Assembly: GCA_910575105.1 (NCBI GenBank)
Contig: CAJTDK010000002.1
Coordinates: 271,988-335,987, forward strand
DNA from: Lachnospiraceae bacterium
GTDB taxonomy: Bacteria > Bacillota > Clostridia > Lachnospirales > Lachnospiraceae
Direction: 5' to 3'
DNA: 64,000 nucleotides
The translations under genes were made by a program, and so were the position numbers. Each line of letters begins with the position of its first letter. Positions within the stretch are counted from its first letter, which is position 1. This document shows, piece by piece, positions 23,646 to 31,635 of the stretch. Below the pieces are notes generated by a model. It saw nothing but the letters and a program-made list of their open reading frames with translations. It ran no database searches and had not been told where the DNA came from.

Positions 23646-24539
23646 ATGAATACAGCAAAAAGAATTTTTAAGTGTCTGTTATTTATCATACTTATAATTG
23701 CCATCACGACTACTTACTCAATTCCCGTGCAAGCCAACACAAAAATCAAACTCAAAAATGCGAAAATTACGATGACAGCAGGTCAGACCAAAGGTCTAAA
23801 AGTAATCGGAACAAAGAAAAAAGTTCGATGGACTTCGTCTAATACTAAAATTGCTACTGTGAATAAGAAAGGACGGGTAAAAGCCAGAAGAAAAGGAAGC
23901 TGTAAAATCTATGCCAGGGTTGGAAAGAAGAAGCTGGTCTGCAAGGTAACGGTAAGTGGAAAAAAGAGTACAAATGTAAACAAAAATACAAACACAAATA
24001 CTTCTAAGAACAATGTGTCATACAGAAGCTATGGTACAAATCATGGTGTTGTGATACTTGTAAAAAATAATTATTCCTATACGGTTGATGTTGATGTTGA
24101 TTGCATGTTTTATGATTCTAATGGAACCATGATTGAAAAAAGTTCAGACCATAATTTTGGGCTGGAATCTGGTAAAGAGTGCGCCTTGTTTGCATGGATT
24201 TCTCATTCTAACTGGTCATCTCACAAAATCAATCTAAAAGTTGATGAAGCGAAACATATTGCGTCGAATGTTTCCGGCATTGGACTTTCGTATAATGTTG
24301 GGAATAAAAATGTCATGGTTAAGGTGAAAAATAATGGAAAGAAAAATGAGTTTACAAAAATAGCAGTAGTATTTTATAAAAAGAATAAGGTTGTAGGATA
24401 TGAAAGCCAATATGCAGATGTAAGGAATCCTGGAGCAACAGATTATCTTGAGTTTTCATTCCCTTATGACTGGGATTATGACATGATTGCTCCAGACCGT
24501 TATGTCGTATATGTCAATTATTCATACGCTTACAGATAA
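23646..24539 (+). CDS. Secreted Ig-like (Big_2) domain protein
   Basis: A 297-residue exported protein. Residues 1-30 are a signal peptide (basic RIFK, hydrophobic LLFIILIIAITT, cleavage near VQA-NT). Residues about 33-108 are a bacterial Ig-like Big_2 domain (ITMTAGQTKGLKV, WTSSNTKIATVNKKGRVKAR). A lysine/asparagine-rich linker follows. The remainder (about 120-297) looks like a beta-sandwich with no family I recognise. It is likely a cell-surface protein; no LPXTG anchor is seen. GGGGGGAAAAG precedes the ATG. Strongly AT-rich for this region. Confidence 0.78.
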   Translation: MNTAKRIFKCLLFIILIIAITTTYSIPVQANTKIKLKNAKITMTAGQTKGLKVIGTKKKVRWTSSNTKIATVNKKGRVKARRKGSCKIYARVGKKKLVCKVTVSGKKSTNVNKNTNTNTSKNNVSYRSYGTNHGVVILVKNNYSYTVDVDVDCMFYDSNGTMIEKSSDHNFGLESGKECALFAWISHSNWSSHKINLKVDEAKHIASNVSGIGLSYNVGNKNVMVKVKNNGKKNEFTKIAVVFYKKNKVVGYESQYADVRNPGATDYLEFSFPYDWDYDMIAPDRYVVYVNYSYAYR

Positions 24540-24649
24540 GATGATAAATAATTTTCATCTGGGATTTTTAGATGGCTTTACAGACAGCGATCTCATCTGG
24601 AAAGACCAGCAAGGGATAACGAGATTGTTAGTGAGGGAGAAATACAGTT

Positions 24650-25696
24650 ATGGGAGAGAACACATCGAAAAAAAGCGCCGTAAGTAAACGTACGGCTAAA
24701 GGCCAAAACAACAATAAATCTAATAAAAGCCAAAAGGAAAAAAAGAAATGGTATCAAAAAGCAGGGTGGATCTTGCTGCTGCTGATCGTTTGCTTTCCGA
24801 TCGGGTTTTTCCTAATGTGGAGATGCACGAAATGGAATAAAGTATTAAAAACAATATTCAGCGGAATATTCGGTTTCTGGTTTATGTGTATATGTCTCGC
24901 GATCGCTATGCCGCTGCCGGATCCAGAGGCGATCGCCATATCAGCGGACACCGCCCCAATATATGATGTTAATGAAAAAGTAAGTATTGACTTAGAGGTA
25001 GAACCAGCGGACTGTTATATTTCAAAATCTGATTTTCAGGTTTCCGGCGGAGAGATCAGCCGTGAAGACGATGTGTTTATGTTCACTTCGGATGCCGGCG
25101 GAGAATTTGAGATTTATGTTGAAGACGCAGAGGTTATAAGCAATACAATAACTTTAAAATTTGAAGATAAAGCAGCTATTGAACAGGCAGAACAGGAGCG
25201 CCTTGCCGCAGAGCAGGCGGAAAAAGAGCGTCTTGCTGCAGAGCAGGCAGAAAAAGAACGGTTAGAAGCAGAACAGGCGGAAAGGGAGCGGCTAGAAGCA
25301 GAGCAGGCCGAGAAAGAACAGCTTGCGGCAAAACGGGCAGAGCAGAGGCGCATCGAAGCGGAACAGGCAAAAGAAGAACGGCTTGCAGCTTCGCGGGCGG
25401 AAAAAGAACAAAAGCGTATAGAGAAAGAGCAGGCGCGCGCTGCCAGGCAGGCGGAAAAAGCACGTAAGCGTACGGAGCAGCAGACGAAGAAGTCCAGCAC
25501 GGCAAACAAGAATCAGGCAGAAGATCAGAATCAGAGTACGGTATCTCAGGAAGCGACGGTCTGGCTTTCAGAAACAGGGGAAAAATACCATAATAAGCCC
25601 AAGTGCGGGAATATGAATCCAGATAAAGCATATCAAGTATCTTTATCTGAAGCAAAAAAAAGAGGAAAAGAAGCCTGTAAAAATTGTTATAGATAG
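24650..25696 (+). CDS. Membrane protein with coiled-coil repeats and C-terminal CxxC domain
   Basis: A 348-residue protein. A Lys/Asn-rich cytosolic N terminus is followed by two hydrophobic spans (WILLLLIVCFPIGFFLMW and FSGIFGFWFMCICLAIAM). A beta-rich region comes next, then a coiled coil at about 180-275 built from an imperfect 9-10 residue repeat (EQAEKERLAA). The C-terminal 45 residues (TGEKYHNKPKCGNM ... CKNCYR) match the small cysteine domain often appended to bacterial nucleases and surface proteins, with Cys-x-n-CxxC metal-ligand spacing. No function is assigned. A strong terminator follows. Confidence 0.75.
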   Translation: MGENTSKKSAVSKRTAKGQNNNKSNKSQKEKKKWYQKAGWILLLLIVCFPIGFFLMWRCTKWNKVLKTIFSGIFGFWFMCICLAIAMPLPDPEAIAISADTAPIYDVNEKVSIDLEVEPADCYISKSDFQVSGGEISREDDVFMFTSDAGGEFEIYVEDAEVISNTITLKFEDKAAIEQAEQERLAAEQAEKERLAAEQAEKERLEAEQAERERLEAEQAEKEQLAAKRAEQRRIEAEQAKEERLAASRAEKEQKRIEKEQARAARQAEKARKRTEQQTKKSSTANKNQAEDQNQSTVSQEATVWLSETGEKYHNKPKCGNMNPDKAYQVSLSEAKKRGKEACKNCYR

Positions 25697-25703
25697 AATG
25701 TTT

Positions 25704-25736
25704 AGCGTACCGAAATATTATATGGTACGCTTTTTG
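25704..25736 (+). terminator. Rho-independent terminator
   Basis: Stem AGCGTACC / GGTACGCT around a 12-nt AT loop, followed by TTTTT, starting 8 bp after the stop of the coiled-coil gene. Confidence 0.85.
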
Positions 25737-26020
25737 ACTTGTATATATGGCTCTCATGATTTATTTGTCATACGCATTTGCAAAAATACAAGTTCATGAA
25801 GAAAATGGTGCAACTTGCAGAAAGACTATGGTACAATGGCTTATAACAGGAATCGATTTTGCTTACGCAGATTATTATTTCATTCATATGTGTTTATCGA
25901 TATCATTAAGTGGGAAAATGTGAAGAAGTGTTAATTAATTCCTGACTCAGTAATGCCTATACAAATGCTGATAAATTAAGCTTTTTCTGAAAACAAATAT
26001 ATCAATAACTTAATTTATGG
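25737..26020. other. AT-rich intergenic stretch without a recognised gene
   Basis: About 285 bp between the terminator and the aldo/keto reductase operator. No frame longer than a few tens of codons is convincing. A short frame at 25797 encodes KKMVQLAERLWYNGL and stops, too short to call. A possible -10 (TACAAT) lies near 25840 without a downstream gene. Confidence 0.5.
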
Positions 26021-26032
26021 TGTACTAGTACA
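26021..26032. promoter_or_regulatory. TGTACTAGTACA palindrome upstream of the aldo/keto reductase
   Basis: A perfect 12-bp palindrome 28 bp before the start codon, where a repressor or MerR/GntR-type regulator could act. No regulator gene is adjacent. Confidence 0.4.
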
Positions 26033-26060
26033 TCGAATAATAAGAAAGGAGAAGATTACA

Positions 26061-27209
26061 ATGAAATATCGAAAATTAGGAAACACAGGTATTCATGTCA
26101 GCGAGATTGGCATGGGCTGCGAGGGCTTCGCCGGGAATGAATGCAGGAATGCCAAATGCTTTTTTGACATAGCGGAAGAAATGGGCATCAACTATTTTGA
26201 CCTGTACACATCCGATCCAAAGGTGCGGGGAAGCGTCGGCGACGCGCTTGAGGGCAGAAGGGAGAAGTTCATCATCCAGTCCCACATCTGTTCTGTCTGG
26301 AAGGACGGACAGTACAAGCGGTCAAGGGAGATTAAGGAGGTGAAGGAGGCGTTTGAGGACTGCCTGTCTTTTTTGCGGACAGACTACATCGACGTAGGGA
26401 TGATCCACTACGTGGACGCTATGGAGGACTGGAAGATAGTTGCTGACGGTCCGGTGCTTCAGTACGTTAAGGAGCTTAAGAACTCGGGGAAGATCCGCCA
26501 TATCGGTCTTAGCAGCCATAACCCGCAGGTTGCTCTTGCAGCGGTGGAGAGCGGATACATAGAAGTGCTTATGTTCAGTGTGAATCCCTGCTATGACCTG
26601 CAGCCGGCAAGTGAGGATGTGGAGGATCTCTGGCGGGATGAGAACTATGCGGTGCCGCTGGTGAACATGGATCCGGAGCGTCAGAGACTTTACGAGACCT
26701 GTCAGCGGATGGGAGTGGGCATCACGGTGATGAAGGCGTTCGGGGGAGGCGATCTTCTGGATGCGGCCATGTCACCGGCAGGAAAGGCGCTGACGGCGAA
26801 CCAGTGTATGCACTATGCCCTGACCCGTCCGGCCGTGGCAACGGTTCTTTCCGGCGCGCGCACGGCAGAGGAGTTGAGAAAAAGTGCTGCCTACGAGGAG
26901 GCGCCGGAGGAAGAGAAGGACTATGCGCCGGCATTTGCAGCATTTCCTAATATAAGCTGGAAGGGGCACTGTATGTACTGCAGCCACTGCGCGCCGTGCC
27001 CGAAGAAAATCGACGTAGCCTCTGTTACCAAATTTTTAAACCTGGCGAAAGCCCAGGGAGAGGTTCCGGAGACGGTCAGGGAGCATTATGAAGTGCTTGG
27101 GCACCACGCCGGTGAGTGTATCCGCTGCGGGGCCTGTGAGACGAGATGCCCCTTCGAGGTTTCCATTATGGAAAATATGAAAGCGGCAGCGCAGATTTTT
27201 GGAAAATAG
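26061..27209 (+). CDS. Aldo/keto reductase with C-terminal [4Fe-4S] ferredoxin-type domain
   Basis: A 382-residue protein. Residues 1-280 form an aldo/keto-reductase barrel (KYRKLGNTGIHVSEIGMGC, NYFDLYTSD, YIDVGMIHYVD, RHIGLSSHNP, GITVMKAFGGG). The C-terminal 100 residues hold two cysteine groups: CMYCSHCAPCP and CIRCGACETRCPF, the second a classic [4Fe-4S] motif. Such clostridial reductases may exchange electrons with ferredoxin. The catalytic Tyr (FDLYTSD) is present. GAAAGGAG precedes the ATG. Substrate unknown; GC content returns to the regional norm here. Confidence 0.92.
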   Translation: MKYRKLGNTGIHVSEIGMGCEGFAGNECRNAKCFFDIAEEMGINYFDLYTSDPKVRGSVGDALEGRREKFIIQSHICSVWKDGQYKRSREIKEVKEAFEDCLSFLRTDYIDVGMIHYVDAMEDWKIVADGPVLQYVKELKNSGKIRHIGLSSHNPQVALAAVESGYIEVLMFSVNPCYDLQPASEDVEDLWRDENYAVPLVNMDPERQRLYETCQRMGVGITVMKAFGGGDLLDAAMSPAGKALTANQCMHYALTRPAVATVLSGARTAEELRKSAAYEEAPEEEKDYAPAFAAFPNISWKGHCMYCSHCAPCPKKIDVASVTKFLNLAKAQGEVPETVREHYEVLGHHAGECIRCGACETRCPFEVSIMENMKAAAQIFGK

Positions 27210-27327
27210 ACGGATCTTTTCGCGTTTTGCGTGACGGATGCACAAGGCCTGTGTGAACAGAAATGATATTTTTTTATAGAAAAGCCAGTCATTGGATATA
27301 CTACAGGAAAACAGGAGGTATAGGAAA

Positions 27328-27759
27328 ATGATTGGTTTTTTTATTGCCCTGCTGTCAGGAGCACTGATGAGCGTGCAGGGAGTATTCAATACACAGGTGA
27401 CGAAGACGACGGGAATGTGGGTCAGCAACGGCTGGGTACAGCTCAGTGCATTTGCGGTGTGCCTGATCGCCTGGTTTATCGCGGGGCGTGACAGTGTCGG
27501 GACGATCGCGAAGGTGGAACCTAAATATGTGCTGCTGGGCGGTGTGATCGGAGCGGGGATCACGTGGACGGTCATCAAGAGTATGGAGCAGTTAGGCCCT
27601 GCGAAGGCGGCGCTTCTGATCGTCGTCTCCCAGCTTATCGTGGCGTATGTCATTGAGCTTCTGGGGCTTTTCGGTGTGGAGAAGGAGCCTTTGGAGTGGC
27701 GGAAAGTAATTGGCATGATTATTGCGATTGTTGGAGTTGCAATTTTTCAGTGGAAATAG
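27328..27759 (+). CDS. DMT-family transporter, YdcZ (DUF606) type
   Basis: A 143-residue membrane protein, half the size of EamA proteins, as in the YdcZ/DUF606 family, which works as a dimer or tandem pair. FIALLSGALMSVQGVFNTQV at the N terminus and ITWTVIKSMEQLGPAKAALL are family blocks; four hydrophobic spans are visible. ATG at 27328 follows ACAGGAGG; an upstream in-frame start has no ribosome binding site. Substrate unknown; only one half-gene is present here. Confidence 0.87.
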   Translation: MIGFFIALLSGALMSVQGVFNTQVTKTTGMWVSNGWVQLSAFAVCLIAWFIAGRDSVGTIAKVEPKYVLLGGVIGAGITWTVIKSMEQLGPAKAALLIVVSQLIVAYVIELLGLFGVEKEPLEWRKVIGMIIAIVGVAIFQWK

Positions 27760-27826
27760 TACAATAAAATCTGTCTAGGCATAAGAGGGGTATTTACAGT
27801 TTCGACATCTGTAAAGGAGGAATTTT

Positions 27827-28519
27827 ATGCGTAGCAGAAGATTTATTGTTTTCTTGTGGGGAATGTTATTATGCGTAAGCCTGGCTATGGCAGGCTGCAG
27901 GAAGTCTGCGGGGGAGGAGAACGCCCTCGTCAGTGTGGACGAGACAGAGATACCGGAGGATAGGGAAGAAAGTCCGGATGAAGGATCCGGGGACAATACG
28001 AAGGACGCAGCCGGAGCCGGTCCGAATGCCGGAGAGGCGCTTTCTTTGGCGGATGATGCCGGGACAGGCATCATATATGTAGATGTGTGCGGCCAGGTGA
28101 AGAATCCGGGAGTCTATCAGCTTGGGGCTGAGAGCCGGGTATATGAGGCGGTAGAGATGGCTGGCGGCATGACGAAGAAGGCAGCGGCAGAAGCGGTCAA
28201 TCAGGCCGGGCGGCTGACAGACGGCCAGCAGATCTATGTGCCGTCAAAGGATGAGCAGGCGTCAGGAGTCGGAAGCGTGGACGGCCAGCAGGCATCAGGA
28301 AGCACCGAAGCAGGCGGCGCAGACGGCGGCAAGGTGAACCTGAATACGGCTTCTAAGGAGGAGCTGATGACACTGAGCGGGATCGGAGAGGTCAAAGCAG
28401 ACGCGATGGTCAGATACCGTGAGGAGCATGGGAGCTTCCAGTCTGTGGAGGATGTAAAAAAGATCGAAGGGATCAAGGACGGCGTATTCAATAAGATAAA
28501 AGACCAGATAACAGTCTGA
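27827..28519 (+). CDS. comEA: ComEA-like competence DNA-binding lipoprotein
   Basis: A 230-residue protein. Residues 1-24 form a lipoprotein signal ending in LAMAGC, an Asp/Glu-rich linker follows, then an SLBB domain at about 83-140 (IIYVDVCGQVKNPGVYQL) and a helix-hairpin-helix pair at about 165-230 (VNLNTASKEELMTLSGIG, FQSVEDVKKIEGI) that binds double-stranded DNA at the cell surface. A hairpin (TTTACAG/CTGTAAA, 27793-27815) lies just before the GGAGG. With comEC 3 kb downstream it would deliver DNA for uptake. Lipid anchoring instead of a transmembrane helix is a common Clostridia variant. Confidence 0.93.
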   Translation: MRSRRFIVFLWGMLLCVSLAMAGCRKSAGEENALVSVDETEIPEDREESPDEGSGDNTKDAAGAGPNAGEALSLADDAGTGIIYVDVCGQVKNPGVYQLGAESRVYEAVEMAGGMTKKAAAEAVNQAGRLTDGQQIYVPSKDEQASGVGSVDGQQASGSTEAGGADGGKVNLNTASKEELMTLSGIGEVKADAMVRYREEHGSFQSVEDVKKIEGIKDGVFNKIKDQITV

Positions 28520-28533
28520 TAAGGAGATGGAGT

Positions 28534-29223
28534 ATGAGTAAACGGGTACTGGTTGTTGATGATGAAAAATTAATCGTGAAAGGAATCCGGTTCAGTCTGG
28601 AACAGGACGGCATGGAGGTGGATGCAGCTTACGACGGCGAAGAGGCTCTCGGGCTGGTCAGGGAGAATAATTACGATATGATCCTTCTTGATGTTATGCT
28701 GCCTAAGTATGACGGTTTCGAAGTGTGCCAGCAGATCCGGGAGTTTTCAGATGTACCCGTTATCATGCTGACAGCCAAGGGTGATGACATGGATAAGATC
28801 TTGGGGCTTGAGTACGGCGCGGATGATTATATTACCAAGCCCTTCAATATCCTGGAGGTTAAGGCAAGGATCAAGGCGATCATGCGCCGCACCGGGAAGA
28901 AGGACGGGAAGGGCAAGAGTCCGAAGAACATCGTGAAGGGCGACATGAAGATTGACTGTGAGAGCCGCAGGGTTACTATCGGAGAGAAGGAAGTGAACCT
29001 TACTGCCAAGGAGTTCGACCTTTTAGAGCTTCTTGCCATGAATCCCAACAAGGTGTACAGCAGGGAGAACCTGCTGAACATCGTATGGGGATATGAGTAT
29101 CCGGGAGACGCAAGGACAGTAGATGTACATATCAGGCGTCTCAGGGAGAAGGTCGAGGCGAACCCAAGCGATCCGAAGTATGTTTATACGAAGTGGGGAG
29201 TTGGTTATTATTTTAGGGGTTAG
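28534..29223 (+). CDS. OmpR/PhoB-family response regulator
   Basis: A 229-residue two-domain regulator. The receiver domain has VLVVDDEKLIVKG, the phospho-acceptor Asp in ILLDVMLPKYDG, and the MLTAKGD and DYITKPF switch residues. The C-terminal winged helix (LTAKEFDLLELLAMNPNKVY, ARTVDVHIRRLREKVE) is the OmpR type. It starts 14 bp after comEA with AAGGAG, so it is likely co-transcribed with it, and pairs with the histidine kinase that follows. Target genes unknown; the neighbouring competence genes are candidates. Confidence 0.96.
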   Translation: MSKRVLVVDDEKLIVKGIRFSLEQDGMEVDAAYDGEEALGLVRENNYDMILLDVMLPKYDGFEVCQQIREFSDVPVIMLTAKGDDMDKILGLEYGADDYITKPFNILEVKARIKAIMRRTGKKDGKGKSPKNIVKGDMKIDCESRRVTIGEKEVNLTAKEFDLLELLAMNPNKVYSRENLLNIVWGYEYPGDARTVDVHIRRLREKVEANPSDPKYVYTKWGVGYYFRG

Positions 29224-30646
29224 GAAATATGTAAAGATTAATTTTTTCAGGAGCCTCCGCTTTCGGATCACAGTCCTGATCATCCTTGCGGGAATTATCC
29301 CGGGAGTGGTCATGAGAGCGGTGGTTCTCAAAAACTATGAAAAACAGGCGGTGGAGATGCACACCGCCGAGATTCAGAATCAGTGTACAATTCTTTGTAA
29401 CCAGCTAAGTACGGCAGATTATCTTGCGGGAGTTACGTCTGAGAGTATTCAGTTAGAGCTTACCCAGTTATCGAATATTTATAATGGGCGTGTCATGGTG
29501 ATCGATCAAAATTATCGTATTATGGAAGACACTTACAATATGGACAAGGGCAAGACGATCGTTTCTGAGGATGTCGTACGCTGTTTTCAGGGAGAGTGGA
29601 CAAGTAATTATGACGGTGAGAACCGGTTTATCGAGGTGACGGCTCCCATTATGGACAGCGCGGCAGAAAAGATCCGGGGAGTCATGCTGGTCAGTGTGTG
29701 TACCGATTCTATAGCAGAGAATATGGAGAGTCTTCTTGGCAAGGCGGATCTTGTTATTGCCATGGCGGGAATCATCGTCATCGCGCTGGCCTTCCTGGCA
29801 GGCATGCTTATGGTGCGCCCGTTCCACAGGATCACCAGATCTATCGGCGCAGTGACGGAAGGATACGAGGATGATTATCTGAAGGAATACTCTTATACCG
29901 AGACGAGGCTTCTGTCTGAGGCATTTAACAAGATGCTGGGAAGGATGAAGGTGCTTGATGATTCAAGAAATGAATTTGTGTCCAATGTCTCCCATGAGCT
30001 GAAGACGCCTCTTGCGTCCATGAAGGTGCTCTCAGATTCATTGCTTGCGCAGAAGGAAGCTCCAGTTGAGCTGTACCAGGAATTTATGGGGGATCTGTCG
30101 GAGGAGATTGAGCGGGAGAGCAAGATCATCGATGACCTGCTGGCTCTGGTTAGGCTTGATAAGACCGCCGCTGCTATGAATATCCGGACGGAGGATATCA
30201 ATATGCTTGTGGAGCGGATACTCAAGCGCCTGGGGCCAATCGCCAGACAGCATAATATCGAGATGATTTTTGAGAGCTTCCGCCCGGTAAATGCAGAGGT
30301 TGACGAGGTGAAGCTTACACTGGCGGTCACCAATCTGGTGGAGAACGCGATCAAATACAATAAAGAAGACGGATGGGTACACGTTTCCCTGAATGCGGAC
30401 CACAAGGTGTTCTATGTGGAGGTGGCGGATTCGGGGGCGGGTATCCCCAAGAAGGATCAGGACCATATCTTTGAACGGTTCTACCGGGTGGATAAGTCCC
30501 ATTCCCGGGAGATCGGCGGAACGGGGCTTGGCCTGTCCATCGCCAGGAATATCGTTGTTATGCACAGAGGTTCTATCCGGGTGTTCAGCCAGGTGGGCGA
30601 GGGGACGACATTTACCATACGGATCCCACTGAAATATGTGGTGTAG
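29180..30646 (+). CDS. Sensor histidine kinase
   Basis: Transmembrane helix 1 lies near ITVLIILAGIIPGVV, an extracellular sensor region of about 140 residues follows, then helix 2 (LVIAMAGIIVIALAFLAG), a HAMP linker (RPFHRITRSIGAVTEGY), the phospho-acceptor His in SNVSHELKTPLASMK, and ATPase boxes NLVENAIKYN, DSGAGIPKKD and GGTGLGLSIA. The start is uncertain. ATG at 29180 (overlapping the regulator) is used; the expected start near 29229 reads ATGTAAAG, an ATG in the wrong frame two bases from giving ATG-AAG-ATT. It is the cognate kinase of the preceding regulator. Confidence 0.9.
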   Translation: MFIRSGELVIILGVRKYVKINFFRSLRFRITVLIILAGIIPGVVMRAVVLKNYEKQAVEMHTAEIQNQCTILCNQLSTADYLAGVTSESIQLELTQLSNIYNGRVMVIDQNYRIMEDTYNMDKGKTIVSEDVVRCFQGEWTSNYDGENRFIEVTAPIMDSAAEKIRGVMLVSVCTDSIAENMESLLGKADLVIAMAGIIVIALAFLAGMLMVRPFHRITRSIGAVTEGYEDDYLKEYSYTETRLLSEAFNKMLGRMKVLDDSRNEFVSNVSHELKTPLASMKVLSDSLLAQKEAPVELYQEFMGDLSEEIERESKIIDDLLALVRLDKTAAAMNIRTEDINMLVERILKRLGPIARQHNIEMIFESFRPVNAEVDEVKLTLAVTNLVENAIKYNKEDGWVHVSLNADHKVFYVEVADSGAGIPKKDQDHIFERFYRVDKSHSREIGGTGLGLSIARNIVVMHRGSIRVFSQVGEGTTFTIRIPLKYVV

Positions 30647-30705
30647 GACAGGGGCTGACCATTGATTTTGTACTTTTGTATCATTGCAGCGCAGGGAGGA
30701 TGGAT

Positions 30706-31635
30706 ATGAGAAGATACCACAGATTCGCCGCGGGGCTCTTATGCTTGTGCCTTCTTTTCGGAGGCTGCGGGCAGGGGACGGTGCCCGACGGGAATAAAAC
30801 CTATATCTATTATGTCAATGGAGACGGGACGGGGCTTGTGCTTAAGGAGTACGAGCTGCCGGATGACAGCACGCATAAGCAAATCGAGCTTATGCTTAAG
30901 GAGCTTGGGCAAAAGCCGGATTCCATCGATTATAAAAGCGCCTGGCCGGAGTATGTGCGTGTCAATAACTGGAGGCTTGAGGATTCTGACCTGGAGATAG
31001 ATTTTTCAGATACCTACAGGAGGATGAGCGCGTCGTCGGAGGTGCTCTTCCGCGCGGCTACGGTGCACACGCTGGAGCAGATCGGCGGTGTCGATTATAT
31101 CAAGTTCACCGTGGGAGGCAAAGAACTTAGCGGCAGCGACGGAAAGGAAGAAGGGTATATGAACCATGATTCTTTTGTGGAAAATACAGGCTCCACCCTT
31201 CATTCCTATCAGGAGGGGACTCTGCATCTGTTTTTTGCCAATAAAACGGGCGACAGGCTTACTGAGGAGGAAGTGAGCGTCAGATATAACAGCAACATGT
31301 CTGTGGAAAAGCGGATTGTGGAGCAGCTTGTAAAGGGACCGTCCATGGAGGGCGCGTATCCTACGCTGTCGCCGGAGACGAAGATTTTAGGTGTTTCCGT
31401 GAGGGGCGGCATCTGCTATGTGAATTTTGATGAAGGTTTTTTGAACATGGATTATAAGATCAGCCCTAAGGTCAGGCTCTATTCGGTCGTCAACTCAATC
31501 GTTGAAGGCGGGGAGGCCGGCCAGGTGCAGATTTTGGTAAATGGTAAGACGGATGTGGAATACCAGGACGGCATCAGCCTGGAGAAACCATTTTCACGTA
31601 ACTTGGAAATCGCGGAGGAAAAGGAGAAAGATTGA
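30706..31635 (+). CDS. GerMN-domain lipoprotein
   Basis: A 309-residue lipoprotein: residues 1-22 form a signal with the lipobox LLFGGC. It contains two GerMN-type modules, about residues 30-165 and 170-300 (KTYIYYVNGDGTGLVLKEYE, VNFDEGFLNM, RLYSVVNSIVE). GerMN domains occur in spore germination and lipoprotein sporulation proteins (GerM) and as extracellular partners of histidine kinases (LpqB/YcnI-like contexts). ATG at 30706 has a GGGAGG 6 bp away. It follows the kinase by 59 bp and its TGA overlaps the TTG start of comEC, so translation is coupled to comEC. Role in signalling or uptake is inferred. Confidence 0.88.
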   Translation: MRRYHRFAAGLLCLCLLFGGCGQGTVPDGNKTYIYYVNGDGTGLVLKEYELPDDSTHKQIELMLKELGQKPDSIDYKSAWPEYVRVNNWRLEDSDLEIDFSDTYRRMSASSEVLFRAATVHTLEQIGGVDYIKFTVGGKELSGSDGKEEGYMNHDSFVENTGSTLHSYQEGTLHLFFANKTGDRLTEEEVSVRYNSNMSVEKRIVEQLVKGPSMEGAYPTLSPETKILGVSVRGGICYVNFDEGFLNMDYKISPKVRLYSVVNSIVEGGEAGQVQILVNGKTDVEYQDGISLEKPFSRNLEIAEEKEKD

